From contig CM045762.1 of the NCBI GenBank assembly GCA_025200525.1, positions 30,584,196 to 30,648,195 on the forward strand: a stretch of DNA of 64,000 nucleotides, written 5' to 3'. Both the position numbers and the translations under genes were made by a program. The stretch is from Camellia lanceoleosa. Lineage: Eukaryota; Streptophyta; Magnoliopsida; Ericales; Theaceae. The notes under the pieces are model-generated. The model made no database searches and was not told the origin of the DNA. It saw only the letters and a program-made list of their open reading frames with translations. Positions 37,480 to 49,720 of the stretch are shown one piece after another (position 1 is the first letter of the stretch; the number at the start of each line of letters is the position of its first letter).

Positions 37480-37971
37480 TGTAGATACCCCATTTTTGAC
37501 CGTCCTCAAGACTTGGACGTCACCGTTTGAACACCTGGTGATCATCCATGTTTGTGTTTGTTTGGAGTTCCCGGAGGTCTCGGCTACGCGCCTTACCTCA
37601 GGATCTCCGAACTCGACCGTTTTGTGTCTGGTTTTGCACCAAACACTTGTGTTTTGCTTTGGAGGGGCAGGGAATGCCTTGTGAGGCATCCCCACACATC
37701 ACCGGCCATGGCTAGATGCCACCGGCTGTTGTTTGTGTCCACCGGCAATGTATATTGCCAGCCGGCACTCTTTTTGGCCGACCCGCCATCAATTTTGTCA
37801 AAATGACAATTTTGGCCAGCCGACTACTGTTCATCTGCTTTTAGCAGATATTTTGTGCCAGCTGTGATAGCTGGCACCCACCCCATTCCCCTCCATACAC
37901 GTGTATGGGGGATTTCCCTCTTGAATGGCTTGTTTTGTAAGCCTTACAAGAGGGAATTGCCTATATAGGAG

Positions 37972-37978
37972 AGCTTCC
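37972..37978 (+). promoter_or_regulatory. LTR TATA box
   Basis: CCTATATAGGAGAGC in the 5' LTR. The same box lies at 53275-53281 in the 3' LTR, and CTCTATAAGAGG is at the matching place in the solo LTR. It is followed by AGGGTTAGGGTTAG, a telobox-like string common near plant transcription starts. Confidence 0.7.
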
Positions 37979-38455
37979 TCTCTTTGGCCAAGGGTTAGAC
38001 CTTTGTTAGACATTTTAGACAGCTTTTGTAAAGCTTGAGTTCTAGGGTTAGGGTTAGATATATATTCTACCTCTATAAGTGTGTGTTTTGTCCTACTTTT
38101 GCTCACAAACACATACCAACACACCATCTCTTGGACTTGAGACCTTTGGAGGGTTGTTTTAGTGTTTTGGAGTTGGATTAAAGCCAAAGAAGGCTGTTGG
38201 AGCATTGCTTGTGAAGGTGGTCTTCAAGGGTAAGAAACTTCCCTTTTATTCCCCATTTTTGCATTGCTTTTCTACCTATCTTAGAACTATTTTTGTGCTT
38301 AGTGTATAATACAAAAAAGTTCTATTTTTAAGCCCTCTTGATTGTTTGTTAAGGGTGTTTTGTGGTTTGGAGGTGTTTGACCACCCTTAGGCCTTGTAAG
38401 GCTCCTTTTTGTGCTATTTTGTGCAAGTTTCGGGACTTTGGTGCTTGGGCCTCCT

Positions 38456-38487
38456 CACCACTAAAATCTTGAGGGATTTCAGTGGTG
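38456..38487 (+). other. Conserved hairpin, 5' LTR
   Basis: CACCACTAAAATC / GATTTCAGTGGTG with loop TTGAGG. One mismatch here compared with the perfect stems at 4139-4170 and 53769-53800. Confidence 0.75.
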
Positions 38488-41168
38488 AAGATGGTGCCTT
38501 GAAGTCTCAAAAAGGGGAGGGCCACCCCCTCTCCTTGTTGTCCTTCAAAAGGACCATTTTTGGCCTCTTGAGGGAGCACTATGTTCAAAGGTTTGTTGAT
38601 CATGTCTTGGCTATTTTTCATGCTTATATTTTCATAATATAACATGGTTTTAAGTTGGTTTTGGTACACCATGCATGCTTAGCATACCTACCATATGATG
38701 CCTTGTTATTGCCTTAATATGTCTTAGGTTGTTAGCCTTTGTTCTAGCATGTTTTAGGTTTAGCCTTGTGAAGGTTTTGTGCTTATTTTGCCATGTTTTA
38801 GGTCTGTCCATGTTTGTTTGAGTCGATCTTGGCATGCATTATATAGCTCATTTGTATTATGGCTTGTATGCTTCAAGTAGGTGAATGTATAGCATGCATT
38901 GCTTGCATTAATTTAGTGGTTTGGGACCATCCTACATGTCATTTCAGTTCCTTTGGTGTGCTTGTATGCTTGCCTTGGACACCTCTTTGATGCTTCAAAA
39001 GCTTGTGTTGTATGCTCCATGTTTTAGCATTTGTGCATGCCTTTGAATTCAAACAATTTAGATGCCATCTAGGTGGTCTTTTGGGCTTTGTTTTGTGTGC
39101 TAAAACTCTATTTATGGTCGCTTAAGTCTTGCCATGTGTGGTTATACTAAGTGTAGTCCATTGCCTCTTTGGTGAGCCTTGAGTGCTTGGGCCATTTGCA
39201 TGCTTATGTTTGTCTTGTTTAAGTTGGTTTGGCACCATGTTCTAACATGATTTTCAGAGCTTATGTTGCATACTAATTGTCCATGATAGCCTCTTTTAAG
39301 TGTGCTTGAAAGTTGCTTGTTTAATGCTTAAGGTTTGGACCACAATATGTGCATGTGTGCATGTGTGTTTAGCCTTTATTTTTGAGCACTTTGGCCACTG
39401 TTTTAGGCCTATTTAGAGCTGCCTAAATCATGTCTAAGACCACCTTTTCATTAGTTTGCATTGCCTCATGTTTGCTTGTATGCTTGCATAAGTGTCTTGC
39501 CATGCCATGTTGCATCCTTAGCTTGCATGCCTAGGTTGCATTGCATCTTGCATGCATGCCTTGTTCCTTGATTTGGTGATAGGAATTGGGCCTTGGTTTG
39601 TTTGATTGGTTTGCACTTCATTTGACATGAAAGTGCATGCTTGATTCTTTGGGCCATCATGCATGGAAATGCGTGATTGGTGGTCCGAGAATCGAGGCAC
39701 ATGCCCCTTTGAGTCATAAACATGATAGGGGGCATGATTGGTGCATACATTGCTTGAATTGTATTGCCATTCAAGTTCTGCCCTCTGCTGCTGTAAGTTG
39801 CAGGTTCTGCAGGCATTCTTTGCCGACCGGCAGTATTTAGTGCCGATCGGCAGTACATCATCAGCCGATGGATGCATATTGTGCCAATGACCACTATTCA
39901 CTACCGGTGGCTATTCTACTCAGCCGATGGTGATCCCCAGTATCTGAAGAAGCATCTCTGAGATTTTGGCAGTCTGCAGAAGGGCATAGTAGGGAAAACA
40001 GAGGCAATCTTTGCATGACAGTGCAATCCCGAGTAGGACCCGGGCATGCGTTGCATCAGGCTCTCCTCCCGAGACGGTTTACTGTTTTTCCTAGTCTAGT
40101 TAGTTGTTAACTAATTAGGCAATTTTTATTATTCTTTTGGTCCCTCCGGGCGAGGGCGAATCTGTAATAAGTGTGGGTGCGTGTGCGTGCATGTCTTCCA
40201 ATCCTACGTCTTTCTTCCCTTTTATTTACCTGCTTATGATGGTAGATTAGGCACGTTTAAATTAGCATACCTCGTGCAATGCATGTGTGCATCCATGCAT
40301 TTGTCTTGCATGCACCGGACTCGGTACATCATACAAACTGCATTGTATTTTCAATTCCAAATTGAATACGTGATAATTGCAGCATTCCACATGCCATGTG
40401 TAGGATAGCCGAGCCTATTCTAGTTGCATCTTGCATGTGTTGCATTAGCCACTTAACATGAACTAGGACATGCATGTTTGCTAACCAGTTTATTGTTCTG
40501 GCACGGAGTACAATGTAAGTATTTATGCTTTAGCATCTCGCATGCGTGTGAATGTTAACATGACAGCATGATTACCATGTGGCTAAATGCTTATATGAGA
40601 TAAACTGCCTGATTGCCTGTGGGTAGAGGTTGGATTGTTTGAGTTGGAAAAACTCGTTGAAATCCGTATTTTAGCCTACTTGCGAGTAGCAAATTCCAAA
40701 GCATTTTCAAAACAAACAGATATGCAATGCTTGTTTCCAAATTAGACAATCTAGTCTATACTTGTTTGCTGCGCGCATAACATAGTAAATCTAGGCTAAT
40801 AACCGGAACAAGAACACATAACGTTTTCAAAAACGGATATCACGGTTAGTAGAGGCCGGTCTTCGGACCAGGCGAAAGGGGGTGCTCATAGCTGACCTTC
40901 CCCGATCGTACCCAAGCTCCCGAGCCAAGACAGCTTTGGTGATGACGGACACGTGGCCTTTGGCACCGAGTCAGGGTTTCCTAAATTTTCCCATTAAAAA
41001 ATATTTAGGTGGCGACTCTGTATCTGGCAAAGCAGTCCATGTTTGGCACTTCTTTTCAAAATCTATTTTTCTCAAAACGATTTGCCAGAGTTGGACTCTT
41101 TGGTTCGACACGAACCGCAACAAACAAAAGGAGTCCGAATCAGAAGCGAGGTCCTCGCGCTTGTTACA

Positions 41169-41191
41169 GCTTCGCGACTTCTGGGGATTTT
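41169..41191 (+). promoter_or_regulatory. Giant element primer-binding site
   Basis: GCTTCGCGACTTCTGGGGAT directly follows the 5' LTR. It resembles the TGGCGACTC-CTGGGGA class used by Tat/Ogre elements (tRNA-Arg type), with mismatches. A tRNA set from the species would settle the primer. Confidence 0.6.
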
Positions 41192-41891
41192 AGAGAGCTT
41201 GACTCGAACTCGTGATATCCTGTTTTGATTTCATTTATGTGTCTCTTTGCATTGCATGTGCATTGGTGCGCTTAGGACACCGTGTCTGCCATCTGCCATT
41301 CCTGAACGGTTTGCCGGAGGCTTGTCTTGTCAAGGCATGACCATAAGGCTGACTGGTTATGGGCTCTGACAGCATGGGAACACAAACCCCGGTTTTACCG
41401 GGGCACCCTTTTGACCATTCGACCTAGTGCATATTCGGAATCCATAGCGACCATTCCAAACTAGGACAGGTTGCTTACCCGATGATAGGTTGTTTGAAAC
41501 CACTACGTGCGTAGTGAAACCCTAGCTCCTGACAAAATAGGACAGGGAAACCCTACCCCAACATAGGGGTGTATTGGTTCTCCTTTACCTGTTATGTGCT
41601 TTTAGGGTGTATCTCTGCAGGAATGCATATATCAGTTTGCAAAGTTTGAGCATCAGACCCGAGGGCACCAGTATCAGTGTTGTTGAGAATCAGTTATGTC
41701 TACGGGTATCAGTTCAGTTTTGAACAGTGATTCTGGGGAACAGTGATTAGTAGTAGAGTGCAGTTGTTCGGCTACACCCGTGTTTGATCTGTTTGGGGCT
41801 GAAATACTGCTTGTTTTCCGTTTCAGTTCAGAGATTCAGAGAATTGATCCAGAACAGCTAGTGTCTTCTCCTTGCTGAGGCAGGACTTAGC
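41192..41891 (+). other. Giant element leader, non-coding
   Basis: Untranslated sequence between the primer-binding site and gag. No conserved motif recognised. Confidence 0.6.
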
Positions 41892-42890
41892 ATGACGCAG
41901 AATTTAGAAGAGATCGTGGTCATGACGGCCGCGTTGGATCAAGGAATTACCTTACACAGTGAGACTACTGTTGATATGCCGCATCCACCCAGATCGCCAG
42001 TTGCGCACCCGGTCTGGGCCCCCCAGCTATATCAGGCTCGTGAGCCTACTACTTTTGAACTAATGGGAATGATAGGTGATCTTCAAAGATTCATGGCGGA
42101 TCTCGCCTATGGAATGTCTGCTTCACCACCAGCCGCACCATATGTCGGAGGCTTTGTACCCTAGAAGCCCCCGCTATTGGGACGTATAGTAATTGAACTC
42201 AGCCAACCGGAGATGGCCTCCAGCTATGGCAACGACGTATTAACCCAAGCCCTCAATCAGGCTGAGGCCAGAGGTAAAGACAAGATGAAGGCTGATGCCG
42301 ATCCTATTGAACAACTGCTGTGGGCAGTAGAGGCTTTGAAGGCCGGGGGGATGAACAAGCAACAGATATCTGCAGTTGTGACAAAAGTTGTGGAGGACGC
42401 TTTCCCCACTCCGCCTGAGGGTAGTTCTAGTCAATCAGAGAACCGGGATAGGCCCCGTCATGCCAAAACAGTTCTTCCCGCTCCCAACCTTGCATCCGGG
42501 AAGGATCAGAAATCCAAGGTCGCACCCGCCGATCCGTTCGCTAGTGCATCTAGCAAGAGTGCTCAGGCTCCAAAGTACCTGCCCCGAGGGCGCAGGGTCT
42601 TCCATGCTCTCTACATGCCATTATCCAAGGCACTTCAGATCCTTGCCGAGAGGGGACACCTTAAACCCCTGGAGCCTCGGCCTCTCCCGAAGAATCTCCT
42701 TGCTACGCATGACGCTGCTTTGTACTGTGCGTACCCCCAATAGACTGGTCATGCTACCGATAATTGCTTCCGCCTCCGTCATGAGGTACATGATTTGATT
42801 GACAACGAGGTTATCCTCCCTCCCACCTCAGCAAAGTCCGTCACCACCCAGTTATTGGATTTTGAGGACACATATACTGCGAGTATGTAA
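41892..42890 (+). pseudogene. Tat-like gag remnant
   Basis: One frame runs from MTQNLEEIVVM to TAA at 42888, broken by TAG at 42162 and 42741. The N-terminal part (TFELMGMIGDLQRFM) is followed by an acidic/Ala-rich linker, then FHALYMPLSKALQILAERG, LKPLEPRPLP, and CAYPQ-x-TGHATDNCFRLRHEV-HDLID. This last is the Cys-His-Cys finger typical of Ogre/Tat gag C-termini. At about 332 codons it is far shorter than a full gag: the central capsid core is missing. The protein could at best bind element RNA; packaging would need a partner. Confidence 0.8.
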
Positions 42891-45800
42891 TCAGAAGGTG
42901 AACCGCATGTGGGTAGTGCCTGGCGCATTTTTGGATGTGGCGTTTGGCACACATTTTTGAGCATCTGTTAATGTTAATTTTGTAAATTCTGACTTGGGTG
43001 TCGAGTCAGTCTTTTGTTTTGTCTTGAGTCTGTCTCTCTGTATTGAGTCAGTCTTTTTGCTTACAGGGTCTGTCTTGTTGTAATGAGTTAGTCCCTCTTG
43101 TATAGTATACCAGGTGATTTCGGGGTTGTTGCCTCGAACGCCGTTTTGTAATTATCCTTTTGTTTTTCCTTTTGAGTCTGTCTCGGTTGAGGAGCCAGTC
43201 ACAATTAGGGAATCTGAATGAAATAGCCGCGGCTATCACATTTCCGTACTTGTTGTTGTTTCAGCTAGTTGTGCCAGAGGATGTGAATGGAACGACAGTA
43301 CATTTCGCCTACTCTCTTGTGCCTTAAACATCGTTTTAATGACTCAAGCTTTTCATAAAAACCCTTTTCGAACACTGCGGTGATAAAAATGAAGAGGAAG
43401 GAATTCCTCGGGTTTTGCAAAATTTCGATCAAACTGAGAGAAAGAGAGGCATGCTAAGCTTTTAATGAATGAAATCATGCTTGTCGGCGTGAGTACTGAG
43501 AAGGATCCTGGTTCGATCCGGACTGGTTCCACATTATCTTCAACGCGAGTAATTTGTCGCTTTCTTAAAAAACTTTCAAAAACAAAATGTCTTGCGCGGT
43601 CCTGCGAAGACCTGTGTGGAATCGCTCTTGAGATTGCGCAGCCTAGGATCACTCTCAGCCTCGAGACTTAACCCCTTTGCTTCCAAACCTTGAACTTGAA
43701 TTCAGAAGGTTCAACGGTCAACTACGATGTGAGGCTTGTGTGGCCAGATTTGAAGCAGCCCTCGAACAAGGGGCCAGGAAAGTCGGATCAAGAAGATCAG
43801 AAGATTAGAAGAAGCTTGCAAAGCTAAAACCGAAGTACCCTTCGAACTAGGGGCAAAGATGTCAGATGTGCTCGAAGAGCCGAAGATGAGTCCTCTTGCA
43901 AATCAACAGCCACTCTCCTGGATACGGATGGCTTCAAAACCCTACAACCATTTGGCATGGACCTGTTACACTTTTACCCTTTGAGAGGCTCGCTGGGTCG
44001 AAAACCCGGAAGGGCGACCCAGGCAAAAGTTAGAGCGAGACGAAAAAAATATATACAAAGAAAGAAAAAAGAAAAGAAAGAGAAAAATACAAAAAAAAAA
44101 GAAAGAAAAAAGAGAAGAAAAGAAAAAAAGAAAAAAAGAAGAAAAGAAATGAAAATGCAAAAGAAAAGAATGAAAAAAAAAGGAAGAAGAAAAACATAGC
44201 TCGCAAGGTCGAAAACCTGCAATAGGCGCCTTGGCAAAAGTTAGAGCCTAAACAGTGAAGGTTAAAATACCCGAGTGTACCTTAACCGGAACTACGTAAG
44301 GCTTGATTCCCATGTTTGGGATACGTAGGCAATTTCATCCTGAAGTCCAGCCCCCAACGCTTCCATAGCGTTTCAGTCCATGTCATGGTTTTGATCACCT
44401 GTGCCTCCTCCGAATCTGATGTCTTGGTTACAGTGGCTGGAACTACGTGATCGACTTCCTCTTGAAGCCCAACCACCAACACCTTCCAGGTGATTGTGTC
44501 CATATATTGATTCAAACCGTTTTCGTCTCCTCTGCGCCCGAGGATCAGATCGTCATCAACGAGGACTGGCTTACAGCATGCCGCGGCATCATCCAAACAA
44601 GGGGCAACTTTCCGTTGTTATCTAGTGCCATAAGTTGCCCTGAGTTGCCGTCCAAACCAGGGGCAACTTTCCGTTGCCATGCGGCCCCCTTTAAGCAAGG
44701 GGCAATTTCCCATTGCCTCCGATCCGAGGTTGCGCATCTCGAGGGTAAGTTCCGCGCTCGTCGAGCGTTGATTGTTTGCAAAAAATAGTTTTTGAAAATT
44801 TTTACTGAGGTTGACTTATTTTCTCGAAAACTATTTCATTTTCCAAAATTGGACCATGTTTGGACCCAAAAGGGAAAATTTTCAGTGCTCATAGCCTGAC
44901 TTGCATGATTTTCAAATCAAAAATCGAACAAGTGTGTCAATCCGACTCTCATTTTTGATCAAAACTGTTTTACAAAACAAAAAAATGGTCGAAGTGATGA
45001 ACTAGGGGCACAATTGAGTCGAGTGTTCTGTCTCCCCCCCGTCAACGTACTCGCCAGAAAGGCACTTTATCTACCAAAAGAAGTGGCTGCAAGGTAGATG
45101 CATCGGGTGTGAACCCACAACCTCTCGTTTACCCATCAACCATACCTGGGGAGGGATGAAAAATGAGAGAATAAAGAATAGAGAGGTGTAAGCAGAGAGA
45201 GAAGTGAGCAAGAGGGTTTTGAGAGAAAAACCGAGCCTGAGGGCCGAGTGATGTAAGTATCACAAATCAGAAAGGGTGGGAATAATACCTGGAGGAACTG
45301 GCTCCCCGAGATTTGAGGTCTCTCCTTGTGTAAACACGTCCGTGTGTCGTGTCTTTTGATTTGTCGGTCTCGATTTTAGCTTTGAGTCTTTTCCGAGCAT
45401 GTCTCGTTATGTTAGGTCGTGTGCCTTTTGTTTCTTTGTTTGAGTCTGTCTCGCTGTGTTCTGTGGTAGGCTCGATACCCCAGTTGAAAACCCTTCTTTA
45501 TTTCAAAAAAATCATTTGTGTTCAGAATGCTGTGCCATTCTCTACATTTCTGCGAGGCAGGAGAAGGAAAGGGAAATTTGAGACATTCGAGCGTGTTTCA
45601 ACTCCAACCGTTTCAGTTTTGTGATCCGTCTTGTCAGATCGGGCTATTTGTTCAGGGTTTGCTGTGTGTAGAATGAACCGAGTGCTGTATTATGGGTTGT
45701 ATGCAGATCAATCCCCAGTAGAGTATGGGCTGTGTATTCAGTTTGAGTAGTGGTTTGTATGAATTATTTGCTGTTAGTTGGTTGGTTATCCGATTATCAT

Positions 45801-46092
45801 AGTGCAAGTGCTCAAATTACAAGTATTCACTTTTCAGATAACAGATTAAGATCATTTACATTTGAGGTGTAATATGATGCAATGCAGTGCAAAGTATGAA
45901 ATGCGCAGATATAACACTTTTTAAACAAAAGTTTGTTTCATTTCATATCATCTTTTCAAGTACATAAGTTTTGGAAACAAAATCTGCCTGCGGCAGTACA
46001 AAGTATCCTAACCACTAACAAAAGAGGAAAATGCAGAAAAGAAGAAAAACAACAAAAATCTGTATCAAATGTCAAAAATGACTCCGGGGCTA
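42891..46092 (+). other. Interior without coding sequence
   Basis: No pol motif in any frame. It contains a purine-only tract (44041-44195), a duplicated motif TCGAAAACC..GGCAAAAGTTAGAGC (about 43996 and 44208), and three copies of AGGGGCAACTTTCCGTTG-like sequence (44600-44720). ORFs across the A-rich tract are compositional. Confidence 0.7.
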
Positions 46093-49000
46093 TCAGTCTG
46101 TCCTAGTCCTCTTCCTGGATGAAGGTCCAGGAGCATCATCACCAGGAGCACCACCAGGAGCATCACCGTCTGAGCCCGAGTCCGAGCCATCACGGCCTCT
46201 CCGCCTCGCTCGCCGCACTCGTTATCTGGAACTGGAGCCCGCGAGTTGCTCCCGACATGAGTGCGCCCCCCTTTGGTGCGGGGATATACTCTGCCATCCC
46301 GGGTAGAAATGGGAGGTCCAACCGGAGCACCACCCATCGGGGGAATCTGGAAGGGAGGCTGAAAAAGCATGAAAGGCGAATGCATCAGAATACCGTGAGC
46401 AGTGAATCGATCTGCGTAATGCAGTGTATGAGTACAGCAGGTGTATGTATCTTGTGAGCAAAGGGATCGCTGCGAATCAAAGCAGTATGAGCACAAAGTG
46501 TGAGTGCCGCGAGCAAAGCGAATCGCTGCGTAATACAGCAGGGTACAGTGTATCAGATGCCGTGAGCAGTTTATCAGATGTTGTGTTGTGTATCAGATTA
46601 TGTAAAGCAGTTTGTGTATGGTTTGAGGCTGTGGTCAGAAAGAACATACCGGAATGCTGTAAAGGGCCAGGAGGTCGAAGGTCCGCTGTAGCATCCCCAT
46701 CATGGAGGCATTCATCTCCAATGACTGCCGGGTGTACTCGGAGGATGCCTGCGAAAGTATCAGATGCATCAGTATTCTGCGGAATATTAAATAAACTGAA
46801 ATGAAATAACTGTACAAGAATGAAGTAATACATACCGGAGGCAAGTCGGGGACACCGACAAACTCGTGATCAGCCGGCGGAGGAGCAAAGGGGATCTGGT
46901 AGGTCGCCCCATCTCGCCTCTCGAAGTCAAGGAAGCAGAGCAGCCAACCGTCCCCGCCTCGCTGGACTCCGCCCCTGCCATGGACTCGAGCTCTCGACAC
47001 TCCTCCAGCCTCGCCCAGCTGGCGCCAAGAAGTCTCTCTCTCTACCGCCGCTCAGAGGTCGCATGATGAAGGTCCGGACGTACTCTGAGTAATCGCCCTT
47101 GCCTCTGAAATCGTCTGCCTCCCAGCCAATGGTGTAGTTCGCCATCTGCTCCGCGGTGAATCTCTTGGTATCCCTCATATGCTCAGGAGGGTGCACCGGG
47201 ACTATCTGCTCCGGTAAGCCTAGGGTCTGACGTAAGAAACGCTCACCCAGGTACCAAGCCCGATAGACCGGGCCCTCCAGCAGAATCCGAAAACGCGAGG
47301 TCTCATCGGCACCGGCAAACCGATCCCGCATCATGGCTGGCAAAGGAGCCCAAGGTTGCCAGGTGATCTGAAAACGAAATGCAGTTTCTTATCTACTATT
47401 ATTGGAACATACAGTAGAAAGACGAAGCTTGAATGAACTGCAAGTAAAACATATCTCGGCGGGCGTGATGGTGTCGAATTAGCGGCAGAAGAAGCTGAAT
47501 GTCTCTCGAGGCCTCCGCACGCACCTCCCGTCGAAGCGGCGCGAGAACGGGACGACGAGAGGGGTCTCTGCATTGGGTACGGGAGCAAGCCTAGGAAAGT
47601 AGGCAAAACCCACAACTGCAAGGTAAATACCAGTGCATTTATCAGATAAAGCAGAATACAGAATAAAAAGCAGAAATAGCAGAGCCGAGTGTTGTGCAGT
47701 ATATTGTGCAGAGTGTACAAAGCGGCCCAAAGGTAAAGCGTAGTATGTGTGTGCCGTGTACAAAGATACAAAGAAGTACAAAGCAGACTACAAGTGTGCA
47801 AAGGTCCAGAGTACCGAAAGTATAGAACAGAAATGAAAGGCAGAAAAAGAAATGTACCTCCCAAACACGCCAAGAGCCTCGAAAGCAAACTGTCATTGTC
47901 ATGAAGCTGAGCTCATATATCCATAGAGAGTGGCCAGAGCGGTGCCACCCCAGTCGTAATGCAAGATGTCCCTGACGTCCACCAGTGCGCTGAGCAGGCA
48001 GAGAGGCACGGTGTTCGCCCGGTCGGCGAAAATGGTCGTCCCAAACAAGAACATGAGGAAGCCGCGTGCGTATCTCTCCACGGCCTCCTGAGTCATTGGG
48101 GTTGCATCAACAAAGGTGGGCTGGACCCTGAACTGCACCTCGAACCAGGAATAGCGGACGAAGCCAGGACGCGCCAGAGGCGGCAGCTCGCCGAGCAAGT
48201 AGATCTGAGCGGCCTCCTACTCATCCATATCAATATCGAAGGGGATCGGATCACCCCCTACCCCGATGCTTGTAAGCATCGAAAAATCATAAGGGGTCAT
48301 CGTCATATCCCCTGTCGCAGAGAAATGGAATGAATCGGTGGTGTCCCACCACCTCCCCACCAGAGCGGCGAGGAGAGGTCTGCATGTAGTGAGCCTGGAG
48401 AGTCCTCTGCAGAATGCGCCAAAGCCGGCTTGGTCTACGATATAGCGAACTGCGTCGGGAAGCTCGGCGTACCACTAACGAGCGACAGTATTCCCATACC
48501 CGCGGATGGTATGGGAATCTCCCTGTTTTCAAACAAGTAGTTGCGAAGCAATATAAAATGTATAGTTTTGAAGAAACAGTCAAAATCAGTGCAAATTTGG
48601 CATGCGTGCGTATTTTCAAGTTCAGATAGATACCGAGTGCCAGTGTGCTTACAGTGAACTACAACGTGTGATGCGTCAGCATATTTGGGTGGTTCGGTGC
48701 AAATTTGGCATGCGTGCGTATTTTCAAGTTCAGATAGATACTGAGTGCCAGTGTGCTTACAGTGAACTACAACGTGTGATGCGTCAGCGTATTTGAGTGG
48801 TTCAGTGCAAATGTGGCATGTGTGCGTATTTTTAGATTCAAACAGGTATCGGGTGCCGGTGTTTGTAGTGAAATACGGTGTGTGCCGTGTATTTGAGTGG
48901 TTCAAGGCTAGTGCAGTGTGTGTGCACGTGTGAGTCTTAAACAGATAATCAGTTGCAAGTGCGTTTGTAATCAACTACAATATACAGTGTATCAGTGTAT

Positions 49001-49315
49001 CGGAACTAGCGATTAAAGATCAGAATCGCCTATGGCGATGATTAAAAGTTCTACATTGCAGAAAGTAAAACAGGGAAAGAATGTTACCTCGGAAGTGCCA
49101 AAGGATAGGTGAGAGGCAGGCTCACGTAGCAGAAGCTCGGGATCCAACGCCATGTCGAAACTCCTGAACTGGCGCAGTTCGTCGGGTGGCAGAACATGAA
49201 TCGACGGCCGGTAGGTCGCCGGATCGAACGGGTGCTCGCTCAAAGGTAGGAGCTCAACCCCGGGATCCATCTCGTGATCCGAGGGAGTCCCACCGCGTGG
49301 AATATCGTCGGCCAT
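46093..49315 (-). pseudogene. Plant mobile domain (PMD) gene carried antisense
   Basis: Six exons on the minus strand: 49315-49088, 48522-47858, 47615-47455, 47367-46836, 46748-46650, 46358-46093, with GT-AG introns. Motifs are QAGFGAFCRGLSRL, LLAALVGRWWDTTDSFHF, TPYDFSMLTS, PIPFDIDMDE, YSWFEVQF and YDWGGTALATLY in exon 2, AYFPRLAP in exon 3, and AWYLGERFLRQTLG and WEADDFRGKGDYSEY in exon 4. These match the PMD of MAIN/MAIL1-like proteins and their transposon relatives; cellular members act in gene expression and TE silencing. Damage: TAG at 48475 and 48217, TAA at 47479, frameshifts near 47899, 47600 and 47040, and the exon 3 donor GT changed to AT. The C-terminus is Asp/Ser/Arg-rich, ending RTRTD. 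Confidence 0.85.
48597..48990. repeat. 108-bp tandem repeat inside PMD intron 1
   Basis: TTGGCATGCGTGCGTATTTT recurs at 48597, 48705 and (GTGGCATGTG) 48813, and a degraded fourth unit follows. It lies wholly within the intron 48523-49087. Confidence 0.85.
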
Positions 49316-49720
49316 CTCAAGAATGATGAGAAAATAGCCGAAGGGAGGAAAACCGGGCTAGAATATAGAAAGTCAACCGAAAAGTCAACCCCCGAGAGGG
49401 TGGAAAATGGCCGGAAAAGCCGGGATGTGGAAAGGGTACGGAAATCAAGAGGAAAGTGAGGGGAACAAACCCCAAAAAAGTGGAAACGACAAAAGAGGCA
49501 TTCAAACAAAGATTTGTTCGGATGAAAATGTCTGAAACGCGAAGGAAATCGCGAATCCGACGACGAAACGGGCGTAGAACGCGAAGAAAGTGAGGAAATA
49601 AGGAAGGAAAAGGGCTCTAGAGAGAGAGGGGAGTGTTTTTTGGCTAAGGAGGAAGTGAAAAATAGGGTTTGGAAACCCTATTTTAAAAGACCTTTGGTGA
49701 AATGTCAAATCATTCCGACT
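49316..49720 (-). promoter_or_regulatory. Probable promoter and 5' UTR of the antisense PMD gene
   Basis: Upstream of the ATG (context GAGATGGCC) the minus strand is pyrimidine-rich, including CTCTCTCTCTAGAGCCC near 49620. Further up is TTTTAAAATAGGGTTTCC, a weak TATA/telobox-like combination. This looks like an ordinary plant leader rather than retrotransposon sequence. Transcription is inferred only. Confidence 0.45.

Larger units (their letters stand above)
37480..41168 (+). repeat. Giant element 5' LTR (3689 bp)
   Basis: It is nearly identical to 52829-56526. Sampled 60-base blocks differ at 0-1 positions. The main differences are indels: 36 bases present here near 37860 are missing from the 3' LTR, and about 35 bases near 40125 are missing here. 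The TATA box (37972) lies about 490 bp in, so some 3.2 kb of the LTR is R plus U5. Confidence 0.95.

Noticed and set aside
38039..38065. Telomere-like AGGGTTAGGGTTAG
   Set aside because: Only two units, conserved just after the LTR TATA box; a telobox-like promoter element rather than telomeric DNA.
43957..44237. Lys/Glu-rich ORF of 80 codons and its Phe-rich antisense
   Set aside because: Product of a purine-only tract in the retrotransposon interior.
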